Source: Diaporthe sp. PMI_573 (lineage: Eukaryota > Ascomycota > Sordariomycetes > Diaporthales > Diaporthaceae). From it: a stretch of DNA of 64,000 nucleotides. Where the stretch lies: assembly GCA_021399435.1 (NCBI GenBank), contig JAJTUP010000020.1, forward strand, positions 620,001 through 684,000, written 5' to 3'. A program made the position numbers and the translations under genes. This document shows positions 23,295 to 35,900 of this stretch, one piece after another. Numbering within the stretch: position 1 is the first letter of the stretch; the number at the start of each line of letters is the position of its first letter. Under the pieces are notes generated by a model. The model was not told the origin of the DNA, ran no database searches, and saw nothing but the letters and a program-made list of their open reading frames with translations.

Positions 23295-24602
23295 ATGGGC
23301 GACCAGGAAGACCAATGCCAGCGGCCACATGGCTCATCTTCATCCATATGCTATGCCACAGGCTTCAAATTATTCCTGCGGAGCCGAATTCGCGACATTG
23401 AGACCCTTCGTGCAAACATGGACCATGCAAATTTCATCGCCATGGACACGGAGCATTATGATGGGCAGAATTTTTCCTCGGTCGGTCTTGCTTTCGCCTC
23501 CAATCTCGAACCCAGTGGCCATCCATGTAACCCAGCAGCCATGACTGGTGCCCTAGAAAAGCGGAATTTGGTAACACCGAAAACTGAGGGAGCATCGAGG
23601 AATGTCGCCATGGCTCAGTCTATTTGCTTCAACATCCGAGGCTTCGAACGTGCTCATCCAACAAGGGAGCGAATATGGGGCCCGCCGGATAATGACATCC
23701 ATATTGAGGCTGTGGCTTCCAAGGTCACGGACTTTGTACGACAGTGTAAGGAACTGGCAGCAGAAAGGCCTTTGATACTGGTCACCTACTCGGCTCAAGC
23801 AGAGTTGAGCGCCATTTCAACCCTGTTTCCAGAGCTATTCCTCCTCTTCTCGAACTGGGTAGACTTACAGCCGCTTGTTCTTGAAGTCTATCATAGGCAC
23901 ACAAACTATACAAGGCTCGACGGCCTCTGCATCTCACTGAAGAACGCCATGAGGATATTCGGGTTCTCCGCAGGGTACCAGCCAAAGTATCTCCACCACG
24001 CCGGTAATGACGCCCTTCGAACTCTAGCCGTCATGAAGTGCTTGACGTACGAAAATGTGGAATGCCGAAGATCAGAAAAACTGGAAGATATCCTGCGGGT
24101 GAAAGAACGCCAGAAGGAGAACATGCATCTTAAAGGAACAGCAAAAGACCGAGGCCTAAAAAGCAATCGGCCAGGACCACCCTCGCAATACCCTCATGTT
24201 GCCAAGATCACCATGGTCCCGAAAATAGACATTGCAGATCAATCGAGGACGGGCCACCAATTCGCAGTTGCAGCGGAGGAGCAAGAGGATGAGGGGCAAC
24301 TGCATCTACCGCCCGCGGATGTCGACAGACCTCATCAAGTTTGGGATTTCTTCTCGACGTATGAGCCTAATGCTATTGGAAGGGTTTGCAAAGAGAATTG
24401 CTATTATGTCTGCGTTTCGAACGAAACGATTCTTGCACAGCTCTTTTGTGACCTTGACAGGACTTTGGTCTGCCAAGGAACATATAAACTATTGGTGGAG
24501 GACGTGTCAGATGTGTATGCTCTGGGAGCTGCCAAGAGGGAGGAGAGAGCCAAATCCAGGGAGGCATTAGACGAAAAGCATTGGCTCACATATCTTCCCT
24601 AG
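23295..24602 (+). CDS. DEDDh-like nuclease-fold protein (Gfd2/YDR514C type)
   Basis: A single exon of 435 residues. The N-terminal half looks like an RNase H-fold exonuclease of the Gfd2/YDR514C group: DTE (Asp51, Glu53) in FIAMDTEHYDG, a middle strand LVTYSAQAELSAI, and the C-terminal signature HHAGNDALRTL (His235, Asp239). At the second acidic site, where the family normally has Asp, the nearest candidate is Glu170, so catalysis may be weakened. The C-terminal 180 residues are charged, probably disordered, with no recognised domain. Proteins of this kind occur in expanded fungal families; substrates are mostly unknown. Confidence 0.65.
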   Translation: MGDQEDQCQRPHGSSSSICYATGFKLFLRSRIRDIETLRANMDHANFIAMDTEHYDGQNFSSVGLAFASNLEPSGHPCNPAAMTGALEKRNLVTPKTEGASRNVAMAQSICFNIRGFERAHPTRERIWGPPDNDIHIEAVASKVTDFVRQCKELAAERPLILVTYSAQAELSAISTLFPELFLLFSNWVDLQPLVLEVYHRHTNYTRLDGLCISLKNAMRIFGFSAGYQPKYLHHAGNDALRTLAVMKCLTYENVECRRSEKLEDILRVKERQKENMHLKGTAKDRGLKSNRPGPPSQYPHVAKITMVPKIDIADQSRTGHQFAVAAEEQEDEGQLHLPPADVDRPHQVWDFFSTYEPNAIGRVCKENCYYVCVSNETILAQLFCDLDRTLVCQGTYKLLVEDVSDVYALGAAKREERAKSREALDEKHWLTYLP

Positions 24603-25015
24603 GATCGGGTCTCCTTTGGTTGAGGTAGCGCGCGTCTTTGGCGAGATGAGATCTGGCTACCGGTAGTCCCACTCTTATACCCTCTCCACGCAATAAAGCC
24701 ACACCAATACTCGGTCAATTGCCACGGCTGATAGAGTGAGTCGCATGGAGGAATCCAAATTGCGGAAAGCTTAGTACTGAATCACATACAGTCTGTTGGC
24801 TTGACTGCTTGCCCAGTTCAACTATTGGTAGCTGACTCAAGTGTCTGAGTGGTTGCTCACGCTGACCATTGGGAGGGAGACAGCGGGGTTCCAAGGTTGG
24901 CAAATCAGGATTATGTGAGATTCTTAAATCAGGTGCCTTCTCAACTAACATCCGCAACAACAAAAACTTCCCTCATCGTATCCACTCACTTTTAAATTCT
25001 GCCACTGTGAACAAG
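24603..25015. other. Intergenic between co-oriented genes
   Basis: No coding signal beyond the in-frame extension of the next gene, which lacks a better start. Confidence 0.5.
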
Positions 25016-26368
25016 ATGATCGATTTCAGCCTCTCGAAAGAGCAGCAACAACTCCGCGCCGGCGCAGCCGCGTTCGCGCAAGCCCACCTCAAAGATGCCC
25101 GTGAAACCTACTCGCAACACGCAACCCAAGAGGCCCGGTTCCGCTCCACACAGCCCATCTATGCCGCCGCCGTCAAAGCCGGCCTGATCAAGGGCCAGGT
25201 CCCCACCGCGCTGGGCGGCGGCGCACAGAGCCTCGTCGACGCAGCCATCCTGATCGAGGAATTCTTCATGGTCGAGCCGTCCGCCGCACTCACCATCCTC
25301 GGAACCGGGCTGGGACTGACCCCGTTCATACTCGCAGCCAGCGAGGAGCAGAGGGCGCGTTTGCTGCCGCAGTTCCTGAGCGGCGAGGGGGAGCCGATGG
25401 CGAGCTTCGTGCACTCGGAGCCGGGTGGGACGGCCAACTGGCTTGAGAAGGGCGGGAAGGGGCTTGGCACGACCGCGCGGAAGGAAGGGGATACATGGAT
25501 CATCAATGGCGAGAAGCTGTGGACTACCAACAGCGGTGGCTGGGAGGGCAAGGGTGCAGACCTGCAGTGCGTTGTCTGTCGGTACTCAGATGATGGCGGC
25601 TCCCCGGATCCGGCCAGGGATCCCGCGGAGGATATCCTGATATTGCTTGTCACGCCCGAGGTGATTTCCGCCAACGACCCGGGAGCATACGAAGTACTCA
25701 GTGAGCCGGAACTCGCAGGCTTCCCTTCGGCTTCCGGCCCCCACAGCCGCTTCACAAACCTCCGTGTCCCGGACGCGAACTTGCTTTGCCCGCCGGGCAA
25801 AGGCGCCCAGGTTGTCGAGCAGACCTTCGGCTCGTCAGCGGCCCTGGTGGGTGCCATGGGCGTGGGGCTCATGCGAGCCACGTTCGATGCTGCTCTGCGG
25901 TTCGCCAAGGAGGATACGCGTGGGGGGAGTGGTCCGATCTTGGAACGGCAGAGCGTGGCGGACTTGTTGATCGACATCAAGATCCGGGCTGAGACCAGCC
26001 GCCTGTTGACGTGGAAGGCCCTGCATGCTATTGAGAATGGTCCCGGTGGTTGGAAGGCGAGGCTCGAGTTGGCTCTCGAGGCCAAGATCTACTCGTCTGA
26101 GGCTGCGGTGCAGAGCGTCGTGGACGCTATGAAGGCTGTTGGGATGTAGGTCCACCTGAAACCCATCCTCTCCGAAAGCTATGCATGCTAATTCCTGGTA
26201 TTCTGAAGAACATCATATGCCAAGACGCAGCCCTTCTCAAGGCTGCTCAGCGACGCAATGATCCTGCCCATCTTCGATGGTGGGAATGTCGGCGTCAGGA
26301 GGAGACAGATCGAGAAGATCTTCCAGGATGCCGGCTACCAGCCGTGGGAGGCTACATATGAATCGTGA
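25016..26368 (+). CDS. Acyl-CoA dehydrogenase
   Basis: Exons 25016-26145 and 26209-26368 give 429 residues. The join restores AVGITSYAKTQPFSRLL, after which the C-terminus GGNVGVRRRQIEKIF matches the family. Visible features: an N-terminal helical domain beginning IDFSLSKEQQQLR, the FAD/substrate strand SFVHSEPGGTANW, INGEKLWTTNSGGW, and the C-terminal helical bundle. It would introduce an alpha-beta double bond into an acyl-CoA, passing electrons through FAD. No mitochondrial presequence or peroxisomal SKL-type tail is evident at this start, so location is open. A longer in-frame N-terminus back to 24869 has no ATG in a good context. Confidence 0.9.
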
Positions 26369-27702
26369 AACCAAAGAGCCCAGCGAGCATGAATCAAATT
26401 GGAAATGAAACTCATTATATTATGTTATCCGAGGACAATAACCACCAGCCCAATCGTGGGTACTACCATGTTCTCAAAATCAGAGCCACACAATACCTGT
26501 ACGTAGAGGTAGGAACGTGGATGCGCGCGTTTCGTCGGCAACTAATAAGGAAGATGTGTGATTGTAAATTGCATGTCCCATCGAATATCCGTCATTGAAT
26601 GAGTTCATAACGCCTAGTGATGGAATTTGTATAACCTCGAACCCAACAGTCTCCACACGGACCGTCTCATTTTGTTTTATTCGGGTGCCTGTTCGGCGTC
26701 TCCCCAGCCCCGCGCTTGAGCCCATCCGAGACAATGCCCACAATCTCGCTCACGGGGTTCCGGTGCCCACATGTCAGCGCCTCAAGGCCCTTGGACACAG
26801 AAGCGACAATATCTCCTGCGAGGCCGACGCCTCGCTTCGGGCCATGTGCGCGATGTGGTTCTGCGGCACTATTGTTCGGCTTGAGAGTCAGCCCTACGAG
26901 CAGGTCAGTAAATTTGAATGGGAATAATGCTTACTGATCCATTGTATAGACGAAGTTCAATCTCAGAAAAGGTCGCACTTGAGGTCCGAGTTCGGTGTAG
27001 ATACGAGAGAAAGATCTAGGCAGGTGAGAAGACGACTGTGTAAATATGTAACTATGACCATAGGTATCGAGCGTCACTCAATGTGTGCCAACGCATCTAT
27101 GTAATCTCTAGATTATCAAATTTCGCCCAAAAGGATGACGTACACTGCCATCTGGTAAACGTCGAATAACCAACCCAATCTGGCAATTCCTCAGGATTGA
27201 CGTGTACCCGCGCTTCATCCCGTGCGCCAGATCCCTGGAGGGAGCCGCATGATTTGTTTGACATTGGTCTGCCTGACCGGCGGGATCACATGTGAATGGC
27301 TGGCCCCCGACGAGTTGGGATGAGGCGAGCGCAGCAATGTAACGCGCTGCGCTGGCCATGTGCCTAGGTATTTCCATCGAGATGATGAGACTATCCATTT
27401 ACCTTGTGATAGCTTTCGACCGTCCTCATTTGTCGCATTCGCTTTTCGATGGAGCAATGCGTACTCCAGATTTGTCTTGTCTGAGTCCATGTTTGGACCG
27501 TGCAACGTCCTGATCAATACAATTAAATCCAACCGTGTGGGGCATCTCTCAATCGAGAACGCTCGAGTGAGGAAGTTGATCGGTACAGTAAATTATTTTC
27601 GATGATCTAGACTATCTTCTAGATAGGATCACGCCGAGCTGAAATAAACGCTAACATGTAGCCCAAACCAGAACGCCTCGCCAAAAAGCCTTCACTCCAA
27701 AA
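26369..27702. other. Intergenic with weak coding-like segments on minus strand
   Basis: No complete gene could be assembled. On the minus strand there are protein-like stretches: one beginning MDSDKTNLEYALLHRK near 27490, one around 27110-27360 (AARYIAALASSQLVGG), and one at about 26655-26890 (GLAGDIVASVSKGLEAL). Plausible splice sites exist between them, but the phases do not agree. This may be an unrecognised multi-exon gene or a relic. Confidence 0.35.
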
Positions 27703-29152
27703 TTACTCGGACTTGTCGTCCTTCTTGTCTTCACCTCCCTCCTTATCATCTCCACCCTCATCTTTCTTACCCCCATCTTTCTTACCCTCGGCCTTCTTGC
27801 CCTCATCTTTCTTAGCCTCGTCCTTCTCACCCTCTTGGGGCTTTTCCTTGCCCTTCGACTCCTTAGAATCCTTACCCTCAGCCTTACCCTTCTTCGGCTT
27901 CCCCTCACTAGCGTTCTTCGCATCACTCTCCGCACTCTTCTTCTCCTCCTCAAGCTTCTGAATCTCCTCCTCAGCAGCCCTCTTCCTGTCCTCAGCAGCC
28001 TTCTTCCTCCTGTTCTTCTCGAGCTCGACGGCCTCCATCTCCTCGAGCCTCTTCATCTCCAGCCTGTCGGGCCCCTCCTTGTGGAACTTCTCGCGCAGGC
28101 CCGTGAGGCGCGGCGCGTCGGCGCCGATCTTCTCGCGGCCCACGAGGCTGATGAAGAGCGACAAGCCGACGATGGCGGTCAGCACGAAGCGGTAGGTGCC
28201 GTACCAGGAGGGGGCCCAGCCCCGGGTCGTGGCGCGCGCGTCGGCAAAGTACATGAAGATGAAGGCGCCGAACTGGGATGTTAGGGCGTAGCTGACGGGC
28301 ATGATCATTGTTGGCCAGGCGAGGACGGGGGCGAGGACACCGAGGCCGTACCGGAAGGTTGTCCTGGCCTTGTCGGGTTGCTTCTCTGCGTACTCGAGGC
28401 CCTGGAGATCGTCAGACATAAAATTCGAAATCATGTAGGGAGGTAGGTTTGGCTCGTTCTTACCCAGTGGATGGCGCCCAGGAAGGAGATAATAACTGCC
28501 CCATAGCCTACCTGGATTGGCTCAAGCAGGTGCAGGTAGTAGTTCGCGCTCTCGTGGTTCATCAGGAAGTGGTTCACAAATTGAGACTGAGACGGCCATT
28601 CCGTGTTCAGATTCCAGCTGAGGTAGGTTGTGGCCAGAGAGGTTCCGAGGTAAGGAAGGGTGCCGGCAAGACCCAATTGGTATGATATGGGGGGCACTTG
28701 TCCGAGTGACAGTGCATCCTTCAGCCTGGTCTAGAAACGCAGAAAGGTCAGCGGAATGGCACATGGCAAGCATTCTGGTCTTTCAGGCAAACACTAACCA
28801 GATCCTGCTTTACGCCCTCTGTGGTGTTTGGGTCGCTGGGCCTGGTCTGGGGCCCCTCGTAGGAAGCTCGAGTGCTCGAGTCCTCGGTGACCTGTTCCGG
28901 GTGGGACTCGAGCTTCTTCTGAGCCAGCTCTTTCTCAAGCTTCTTGTCTCGTACGTTTTCGTTGGCGTAGTTCGCCCGCTGCACCAGTGGCACGAGCTGT
29001 CCCGGGGGTCGCACCGCGGGGAGCTGGGCTCGACGCGGTGTGCCGGATGTGTGGTTTCGCGTCTGGGAGGTCGCGAAGGGCGCAATTGAGGCTGTCGCCC
29101 TGAGGAGACCCCGTGCTGGGACCTTCAGAAGTGGTCTCGTGCCTCGAAGCAT
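27703..29152 (-). CDS. DUF3429 / TMEM69-like mitochondrial inner-membrane protein
   Basis: Exons 28799-29152, 28464-28730 and 27703-28401 give 439 residues. The N-terminus (MLRGTRPLLKVPARGLLRA) is a good mitochondrial presequence. The core has several membrane segments: LGLAGTLPYLGTSLATTYL, YGAVIISFLGAIHWGLEY, FRYGLGVLAPVLAWPTM and a later pair around TYRFVLTAIVGLSLFI. These match the DUF3429 family of unknown function. The last 130 residues are a Lys/Glu/Asp-rich coiled-coil and low-complexity tail (KKDEGKKAEGKK-type repeats), much longer than the membrane core needs. It is transcribed convergently with the acyl-CoA dehydrogenase. Confidence 0.88.
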
Positions 29153-30059
29153 TGTGGAATTGGTGCTCGTTTCGTGCACACGCAGAGGAATTGGGTCTCG
29201 CTGTAGGATTTCTGGATGTCGCAGTCGTGTTCTTGGGGAAGGGCAGATGGTTGTTTAACAAAAGCAAGCAAAGGCACGCGAGGGAAGCGTCAATTTCGAG
29301 ATTGAAGCTGGGGGAAGCAAGACTATATCGCCTCGAGGAGGATGCCGAGAAATATCCTGGCGACCAGAACCCGTACCCAGGGACCTGAAGCTATCTACCG
29401 CAGCGTTACACGCCCTTGACGTCACTGAACCGCGGCAGAGCTCCCCAGCTTCAGTACCAAGATCTAGCCCCAACCCTTGCGTCATCCTCCTAATCTCAGG
29501 CTGGTGGCCCCTTGTCACGCATCTAGGCCCAGGCTGGTGGCTTGGCCGAGTACCCGATCTCCTTTTGGCATCAACTGGTGATAGCCTCATCCATCAACAA
29601 CTTGTGGGCCCGGGGCATGTCCGCCAAGAACTCACCACCAAAGACCACAGATCAGAAGTCCAAAATCTGCCAATTTCCAACCTTTCTTCCTTTTGCACAG
29701 CCAAAGTGTTTTCACGTCAAATGCACCAGAACAATTCAGATATTCAACTCCAGTACATAGGGCTCCCCAGTCATTCCCCTGTTGGATTTGAATTTTGAAC
29801 AATTTCATCGGTCACGGCGACAAGCTCCGTCTCTGTGAGAAATCACCTGTCACAGGTGAACATCCGGAGACCCACATTGAAGAACACACAGGTTTGAATC
29901 CACTGCAATTGAAGGCTCAACTTTTACGGAGGGTAAAGAGAGAAGGTCGAGCTGAAGAAACATACGGGGTATTGTCAAAATATTACACCTGCAGAACAGA
30001 TTCCTATCCTATTAAAATTACCAGCACAAAAGTCACGGCGCAAAAAAAAAAAAAAGGAA
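29153..30059. other. Intergenic
   Basis: About 900 bp with only short frames. A run of about 14 A lies near 30042-30055. It holds the DUF3429 promoter and the dehydrogenase 3' end. Confidence 0.5.
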
Positions 30060-31211
30060 TCAAGCGCTTAGGTCCTGAAGTGCCGTCTCGCCAGGCTCCA
30101 GTTTCGCCAAGTTTAAGCTGTCCCCCCACAGCCTCTTCTGCTTCTCCTCGTCCTGCGCCTCGTCCCCGGGCTTCCGCCTCTTGCCGCCATCCAGGTAAAC
30201 CGCCTTGGGGTGCTCGCCCAGCTCCCCGGTGTCGAAGCTCGCCCGCAGCAGGTGCTCGCCGGACTTGAGCGGCGTCCGCAGGGGCGCGTTCGGCGCCACC
30301 GCGGATGACAATCTGAATACGGTTGTTACTACCTTGGTCATAGCTTTTGACGGCGGCTTGCGGCCTGCTCCAATGTTGGTGGGCATCGCGCCGGGCTCCA
30401 TGGCCAAGACGGAGATCTTGGAGAGCTCCGGGTCTACCGAGAGGCGCCTCTGGAGTTCAAACCTGGACTTTGTGTCAGCTTATCTACGGCGGTGCTTCGG
30501 TGTTGAGAACACAGAGACACACATGAACATCACCAAGCACGCCTTGCTCGCCCCATATCTCCTCAATCCGGCCTTCTGCCCCTCGTCCGTGTACTCAACA
30601 CCCTTGGCCAGCGTCTCAGTATCACGGTACTGGACCTTATACTCAGGCAGGCCGAGGTGCTTGGTCACGGCATTCCGCTTGTCGAACGGGTTATGCGACC
30701 AGCTGGAGACCAAGACGACGCGCCCGTGCTCCTTGTCCATCGACTGTAGGAGCAGCAGCACGAGCACGAAGTTGGCCAGGTAGTTGATGCCCCACACGGC
30801 CTCGTGGCCATCCTCTGTGAACCGCCTCGGCTTGGACGCCTCGGGCGCCACGTCCAGGTACCCCGCGACGAGGACCAGCGCGCGGATGGGCTCGAGGGAG
30901 CCCTCGGCCACGCGGGAGTTGATCCCCGCCGCGAAGGCGCGGATCTTGGCCAGGCTGCCCAGGTCGAGGGCAGAGGTCTCCCACCTGTGGCCAGCGCTCC
31001 TGGGCTGAACCTTGGTCTTGCAGAATGTGTCCAGCTCCTGGGCGGCGTCGTCGTCGCGGTCGAGGTAGATGCCGCGGTAGTCCTTGGCGTAGGGGGTTCT
31101 GCTCAGGGCCGTGATGTAGCCCCTGCCCAGGCCGCCGTTGGCTCCTGTGACGATGATGGTGCCCTTGCAGGGCGGCGGTGATGTTGTCTTTGGCTCTGCT
31201 GGTTCTGCCAT
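30060..31211 (-). CDS. Short-chain dehydrogenase/reductase
   Basis: Exons 30523-31211 and 30462-30060 give 363 residues; the join reads LVMFMFELQRRLSVDP. The Rossmann nucleotide motif TGANGGLG lies at residues 22-29. The NNAG position is changed to LVAGYL, a frequent variant in this fungal subgroup. The catalytic Ser is in VVLVSSWSHN, and Tyr219 and Lys223 are in YGASK. It resembles fungal retinol-dehydrogenase/WWOX-like SDRs acting on lipophilic carbonyls or alcohols with NAD(P)H. The C-terminus is long and charged (GGKRRKPGDEAQDEEKQKR). No neighbour suggests a pathway. Confidence 0.9.
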
Positions 31212-32988
31212 CGCATTTGTTGTTGTGCTTGGTTGAGAGAGGAGGTGAAGGTTTCCTGAGATAGGATCACGATGGTGGCTGAAGGGGTTCGTGGCATGAA
31301 TAAAGGGTCAGCGGTGGGAGATTAGGCCATCCTGTACCCGTCCAGCCCCGGCTCCTCCTGAAATCCGAATACGACTTCATCTCGAGTTCGTTTGCCTGGT
31401 GCTACGCCGTGTTCTCGGCACTCAGCACCTGAGATGGCTCGACAGTGATGAAACGTTAAGCATGTGGAAAATGTGCTTCATAAGGATACATCCGGCATTG
31501 CTGTGCGCTTGACAAGGGATTTATTATCAAAGTGTAGGAAATTACTTGAAGAGGAAGATTGCAAAGTTTGTCTGGGGACCCTGGTCGGGGATGATTTCTT
31601 TATCCAAATCCGCGTTCGTGATCTCAGATGACAGTATCGAGACAAGTTCTGTATACCAGAAGTCTTGAGCCACTTGTGTAACCATCCGAGAGACTTTGTG
31701 TAACGCGACAGTGACAGCTTGTAGAGATCAGCTCCACCTTCATGTGATGCGCATCAGGTTCGGTCCTTGAGTATTGGAACCAAGTATTAGCCAGCAGCAA
31801 GGACAATCCAGAGTTCTGAGTGAGTTCTGGCCCCTGACAAAGTCGAGGCGTCTTCAACTGTGTGAGCATATCGAGGTCAAGCCAAGCTTTCTGGAGCCTC
31901 TCCATGAGGAAGGCGATGCTTGCATGGTTGGCTCCATATTTCTGGACTGCAGAAAAGAACACTTGAGAGGAAGGGTAAGGGTCGCCACGGCAGTCTCTTC
32001 CTGAAGCGCGGTGGTGGGGAAGGGGCAGAAAGTGGGGGAAGGACATGCCAGATGGGTCGATGGCCCAAGCTCCTTACGCGTTGGGCGAGTGACGTCGAGG
32101 AAAGAGCGTGGCCCCCCCTTGTCACCTGCAGCTTCTCCCAGCAACTGAGGGCCAGTCCTTTGCCCTTGTAAGTGTGGTTGTGGGCAGACTGGCAGTGCAG
32201 GCTTGGAGCTCCTCCTTGTCCCTCCTAGTGCCACAACTCGAACCGCGAGGATCTCTGCGAGTCGTCATCTGCGCCACAGACTGGCACCCCCCCTCCATGG
32301 CTGACGTCGACCGGGTTCTACCTCTCCAATTGTCTCCCAATCCCATTCCCACTCCTCCTCGCTCTCCCTGGTTCGGCCAATGCTGCCAACATCCAAGTTC
32401 CCCAGTGTTGCTGCTCTCTTCACTTGCACTGCTTTGCTGGGGTGCTTGATCCCTCCACTTGGTGCCGGATCTGCTTGTTGCTTGTATTTTTTTCTTCCTT
32501 CACTCCGCACCGGCTTGCCACAGCCAAGACAGTATTTGTTTACTTTCCGCCCTGCACAGCAGCACAGCATTCACCCGTCTCCATCTCCATTCATTTGAGT
32601 ACGTTACGTCCGTCCTCCTCCCTCGACTGCCTGTGTACGGGGGATCCGGTGCAGCTAGAAGTTTTAAAAGCATTAGACTGTGGTTGGGCGACACCGCGAG
32701 TCCTTCGTCGTGGTAGAAGCTAGGCTAATAATCTGTCTGGCGCCAGCAGCACCTTAGCGACGGTCCCTCCCTTTCTTGAATGACGACGTGACGAGATACC
32801 CTACTCAGCTCCACCGACCTTACCGTTCCTACCACTGAACACGTCCACCAAACGCTGCTGTTCTTGCTGCCGTGCCTCCTCCTCGTCCCCGAGCCTGCCT
32901 CGTGTCGAAGTAACTGATGCCCCGTCCGACGTAACCTACAAATCCCATCGTACCCCGGCCTGGGTTACCGGCCAAACAATTGCCCACC
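31212..32988. other. Long upstream region of VPS13
   Basis: About 1.8 kb without a convincing gene. The last 700 bp are pyrimidine-rich, as in fungal promoters and 5' UTRs. The ATG at 32989 sits in a good context (cccaccATG). Confidence 0.55.
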
Positions 32989-35900
32989 ATGCTTGAAGGT
33001 CTCGTTGCCGGTCTGCTCAACCGCTTCTTGGGCATGTACGTCAAGAACTTCGACCCAACACAGCTCAAGGTCGGCATCTGGTCAGGAGACGTCAAGCTGC
33101 GCGACCTCGAGCTCCGCAAGGAGGCCCTCGACCAGCTCAATCTTCCCATAAACGTCGTCGAGGGCCACCTCAGCGAGCTGACCTTGATCATCCCCTGGTC
33201 CAACCTCCGCGGCGCCCCGGTACAAATTCTGATCGAGAATGTCTTCCTGCTGGCAAGTCCAAAAGAAGAGGCACAATATGACGAAGACGAGGAGGACCGC
33301 CGGAAGCAGAGGATCAAGATGGAAAAGCTGGATTCTGCCGAGCTGTTGAAGGAGCGGTCACAGGAGGGCCTGACACAGGAGGAGCAAAAGAAGAGCCAGA
33401 GTTTCACGGACAGCCTGGTCACCAAGATCGTCGACAACCTGCAGGTCACGGTCAAGAACATTCACGTGCGATACGAAGACTCGATATCGGCCCCGGGGCA
33501 CCCCTTTGCTCTGGGTGTTACGCTGGAGGAATTCAGCGCTGTCAGCACCGACGGCAACTGGAAACCCATGTTCATCCAGGACACCTCAAAGACCACCCAC
33601 AAGCTAGCCACCCTCGGCGCTCTGTCCGTGTACTGGAATACCGATACTAAGCTTTACGGTTCAGGCCGGGAGGCCAGCTCCTCGGACGAGCCACCGCTGG
33701 AACACGCCGAGATGATCAAGACCTTCAAGGCCATGATCGGCAAGACTGATGAGAACGTCGGGGTCAACCACCAGTTCATCTTGAAGCCTGTTAGTGGGCA
33801 AGCCAAGATCGAATTAGACAAGTCAGGCGATGTACATACACCAAAGTGGAAGGCGAACCTGCTCTTCGACGAGATCGGTATCGTTCTTGACGACGACCAG
33901 TACCGAGACTCCCTGATGATGGTGGACCTATTCCACTACTTCATCCGTCACCAGGAATACAAGAAGTACCAGCCCAAGGGTGTCAGGCCCAAGGAAGATC
34001 CACGTGCCTGGCTCAAGTTCGCAGGTGACGCGGTTCTCAGCAAGATCCACGAGCGGAATCGGCGATGGTCATGGGAATATTTCAAGGAGCGCCGAGATGA
34101 TCGAATAAGATACATTGAGCTTTTCAAGAAGAAGAAGCAGAGCCAACAGCTCTCGCAGCAGGAGAACGACGACCTGAACAAGCTCGAGTGGAAGCTCGAC
34201 TACGAGGATCTCCGTTTCTGGAGATCCCTGTCTCGCAACCAGCTGAAGAAAGAAAACGCCGCGGCCCTGAGAAACCAGCCACCCAAGCAAGAACAACCAC
34301 AAGGCTGGGTAGATTGGATTTGGGGGTCCAAGCCCCAGGAACAGACAACGTCGGACGACGAAAACACACAGATGACGGAGGAGCAGCGGCAGGAGCTGTA
34401 CGAGGCCATCGACTGGGACGAGAAAGCGGCTCTGGCCGATGCCGTTGACACACCACGAGACAGCGTAAAGTTCCAGGTTGAGGCTTCGCTCAGCACCGGC
34501 AGCTTCACGCTGCGGCAAAGCCCACACAAAAACCCCACGGACCTCCTGAGCCTGCACTTCGATGTCTTCAAGGCTAAGGCCCTCGCTCGTCCGGACTCCT
34601 TCCTCACCGAGGTGAGCCTGGGTGGACTCCGCGTCAATGATGGCACCACGCCCGATAGCTTGTATCCAGAGATTGTGCGAGTCAAAGATGCGCCAGACCG
34701 CAAAAAGCAGAAGCGCCTCTCCATTGTCGAGCTGGAGAAGTCAAGCGAGGAAGCCTTCTTCCATCTGGAATTGGAGCAAAACCCCCTGGACGGACAGGGC
34801 GATTTCGCCGTCAAGGCCAAATTGAGACCCTTGGAGATCGTATGGAACCCAAACATCGTTGTTGGGGTCGTCGGCTTCTTCCGCCCCCCAGAACGCCATA
34901 TGGAATCCATTTCCGCCCTCATGGAGAGTGCAGGGGCTACAGTCGAAGAGCTGAGACAGCAGACGAGGGCGGGTCTCGAGTTTGCGCTGGAGGAGCACAA
35001 GACCATCAATGCCATGCTCGACCTGCAAGCGCCCCTCATCATAGTACCGCAAAGCATCACTACTAAACGCTCGACGTGCATGATTCTTGATGCTGGTCAC
35101 ATCAGTGTCAACTCGGAACTGGTTGACAGAGAAACCATGAAAGAGGTGCAATCGAAACACAATTCGGCCTATACTGACGAGGATCATAAACGTCTCGAGT
35201 CGTTGATGTATGACAAATTCATTGTCAAGCTCACGTCCACCCAATTGCTCATCGGCCCGTCGATCGAAGAGGCAAAGTCCCAGCTGTCTACCAAAAACGA
35301 GCGCTTGACAATGCACGTTGTCGAGCAGATCAACATGGACTTCCTTGTCCAACTTTCGATCTTGCCGAAGGCCCCGAACCTTGCCAAGCTCCGAGTTTCC
35401 GGCCATCTTCCTCTTCTGCATGTGACGGCATCTGACACCAAGTACAAGAGCCTCATGAAGTTGATCGACGTGGCGCTGCCTAAGTTTGGCAACGATTCCG
35501 AACCGGAGCCGCAACAGTCTAATCGACCACGTCTCCAGAGCAATGTTTCAAGGCGTTCAAGTCGATCTCAGCAGCAGAGTCCTAAAGTCTCGCGCAGACG
35601 GTCCTCTCAACTTCTACCCTTCACCGGGACGAAAGACCAGGCGATCGTCCTGGACGACATCGACGAAGATGAAGAAACCTTCGAAGACGCCACTGACGTT
35701 CGGCCAAGCGTACAACTCAAGTTGAAGCAGAAGACCTTCGAGCTGAAGTTTACTGTGGACGAATTGCGCGGCTCTCTGTACAAGAGTGATCCCGATGGGA
35801 AGAATCCGGATGCTCTCCTGGTTGAGCTCGTGGCCCAAAGCTTCGAGGTCAACTACTATATGAGGCCGTTTGATATGGTTGCAGATGTGTCTTTGGGCTC

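Noticed and set aside
25159..26085. A 308-codon frame antisense to the acyl-CoA dehydrogenase
   Set aside because: A shadow frame in high-GC coding sequence.
34200..35081. A 293-codon frame antisense to VPS13
   Set aside because: A shadow of the GC-rich VPS13 exon; Ser/Arg-rich without domain sequence.
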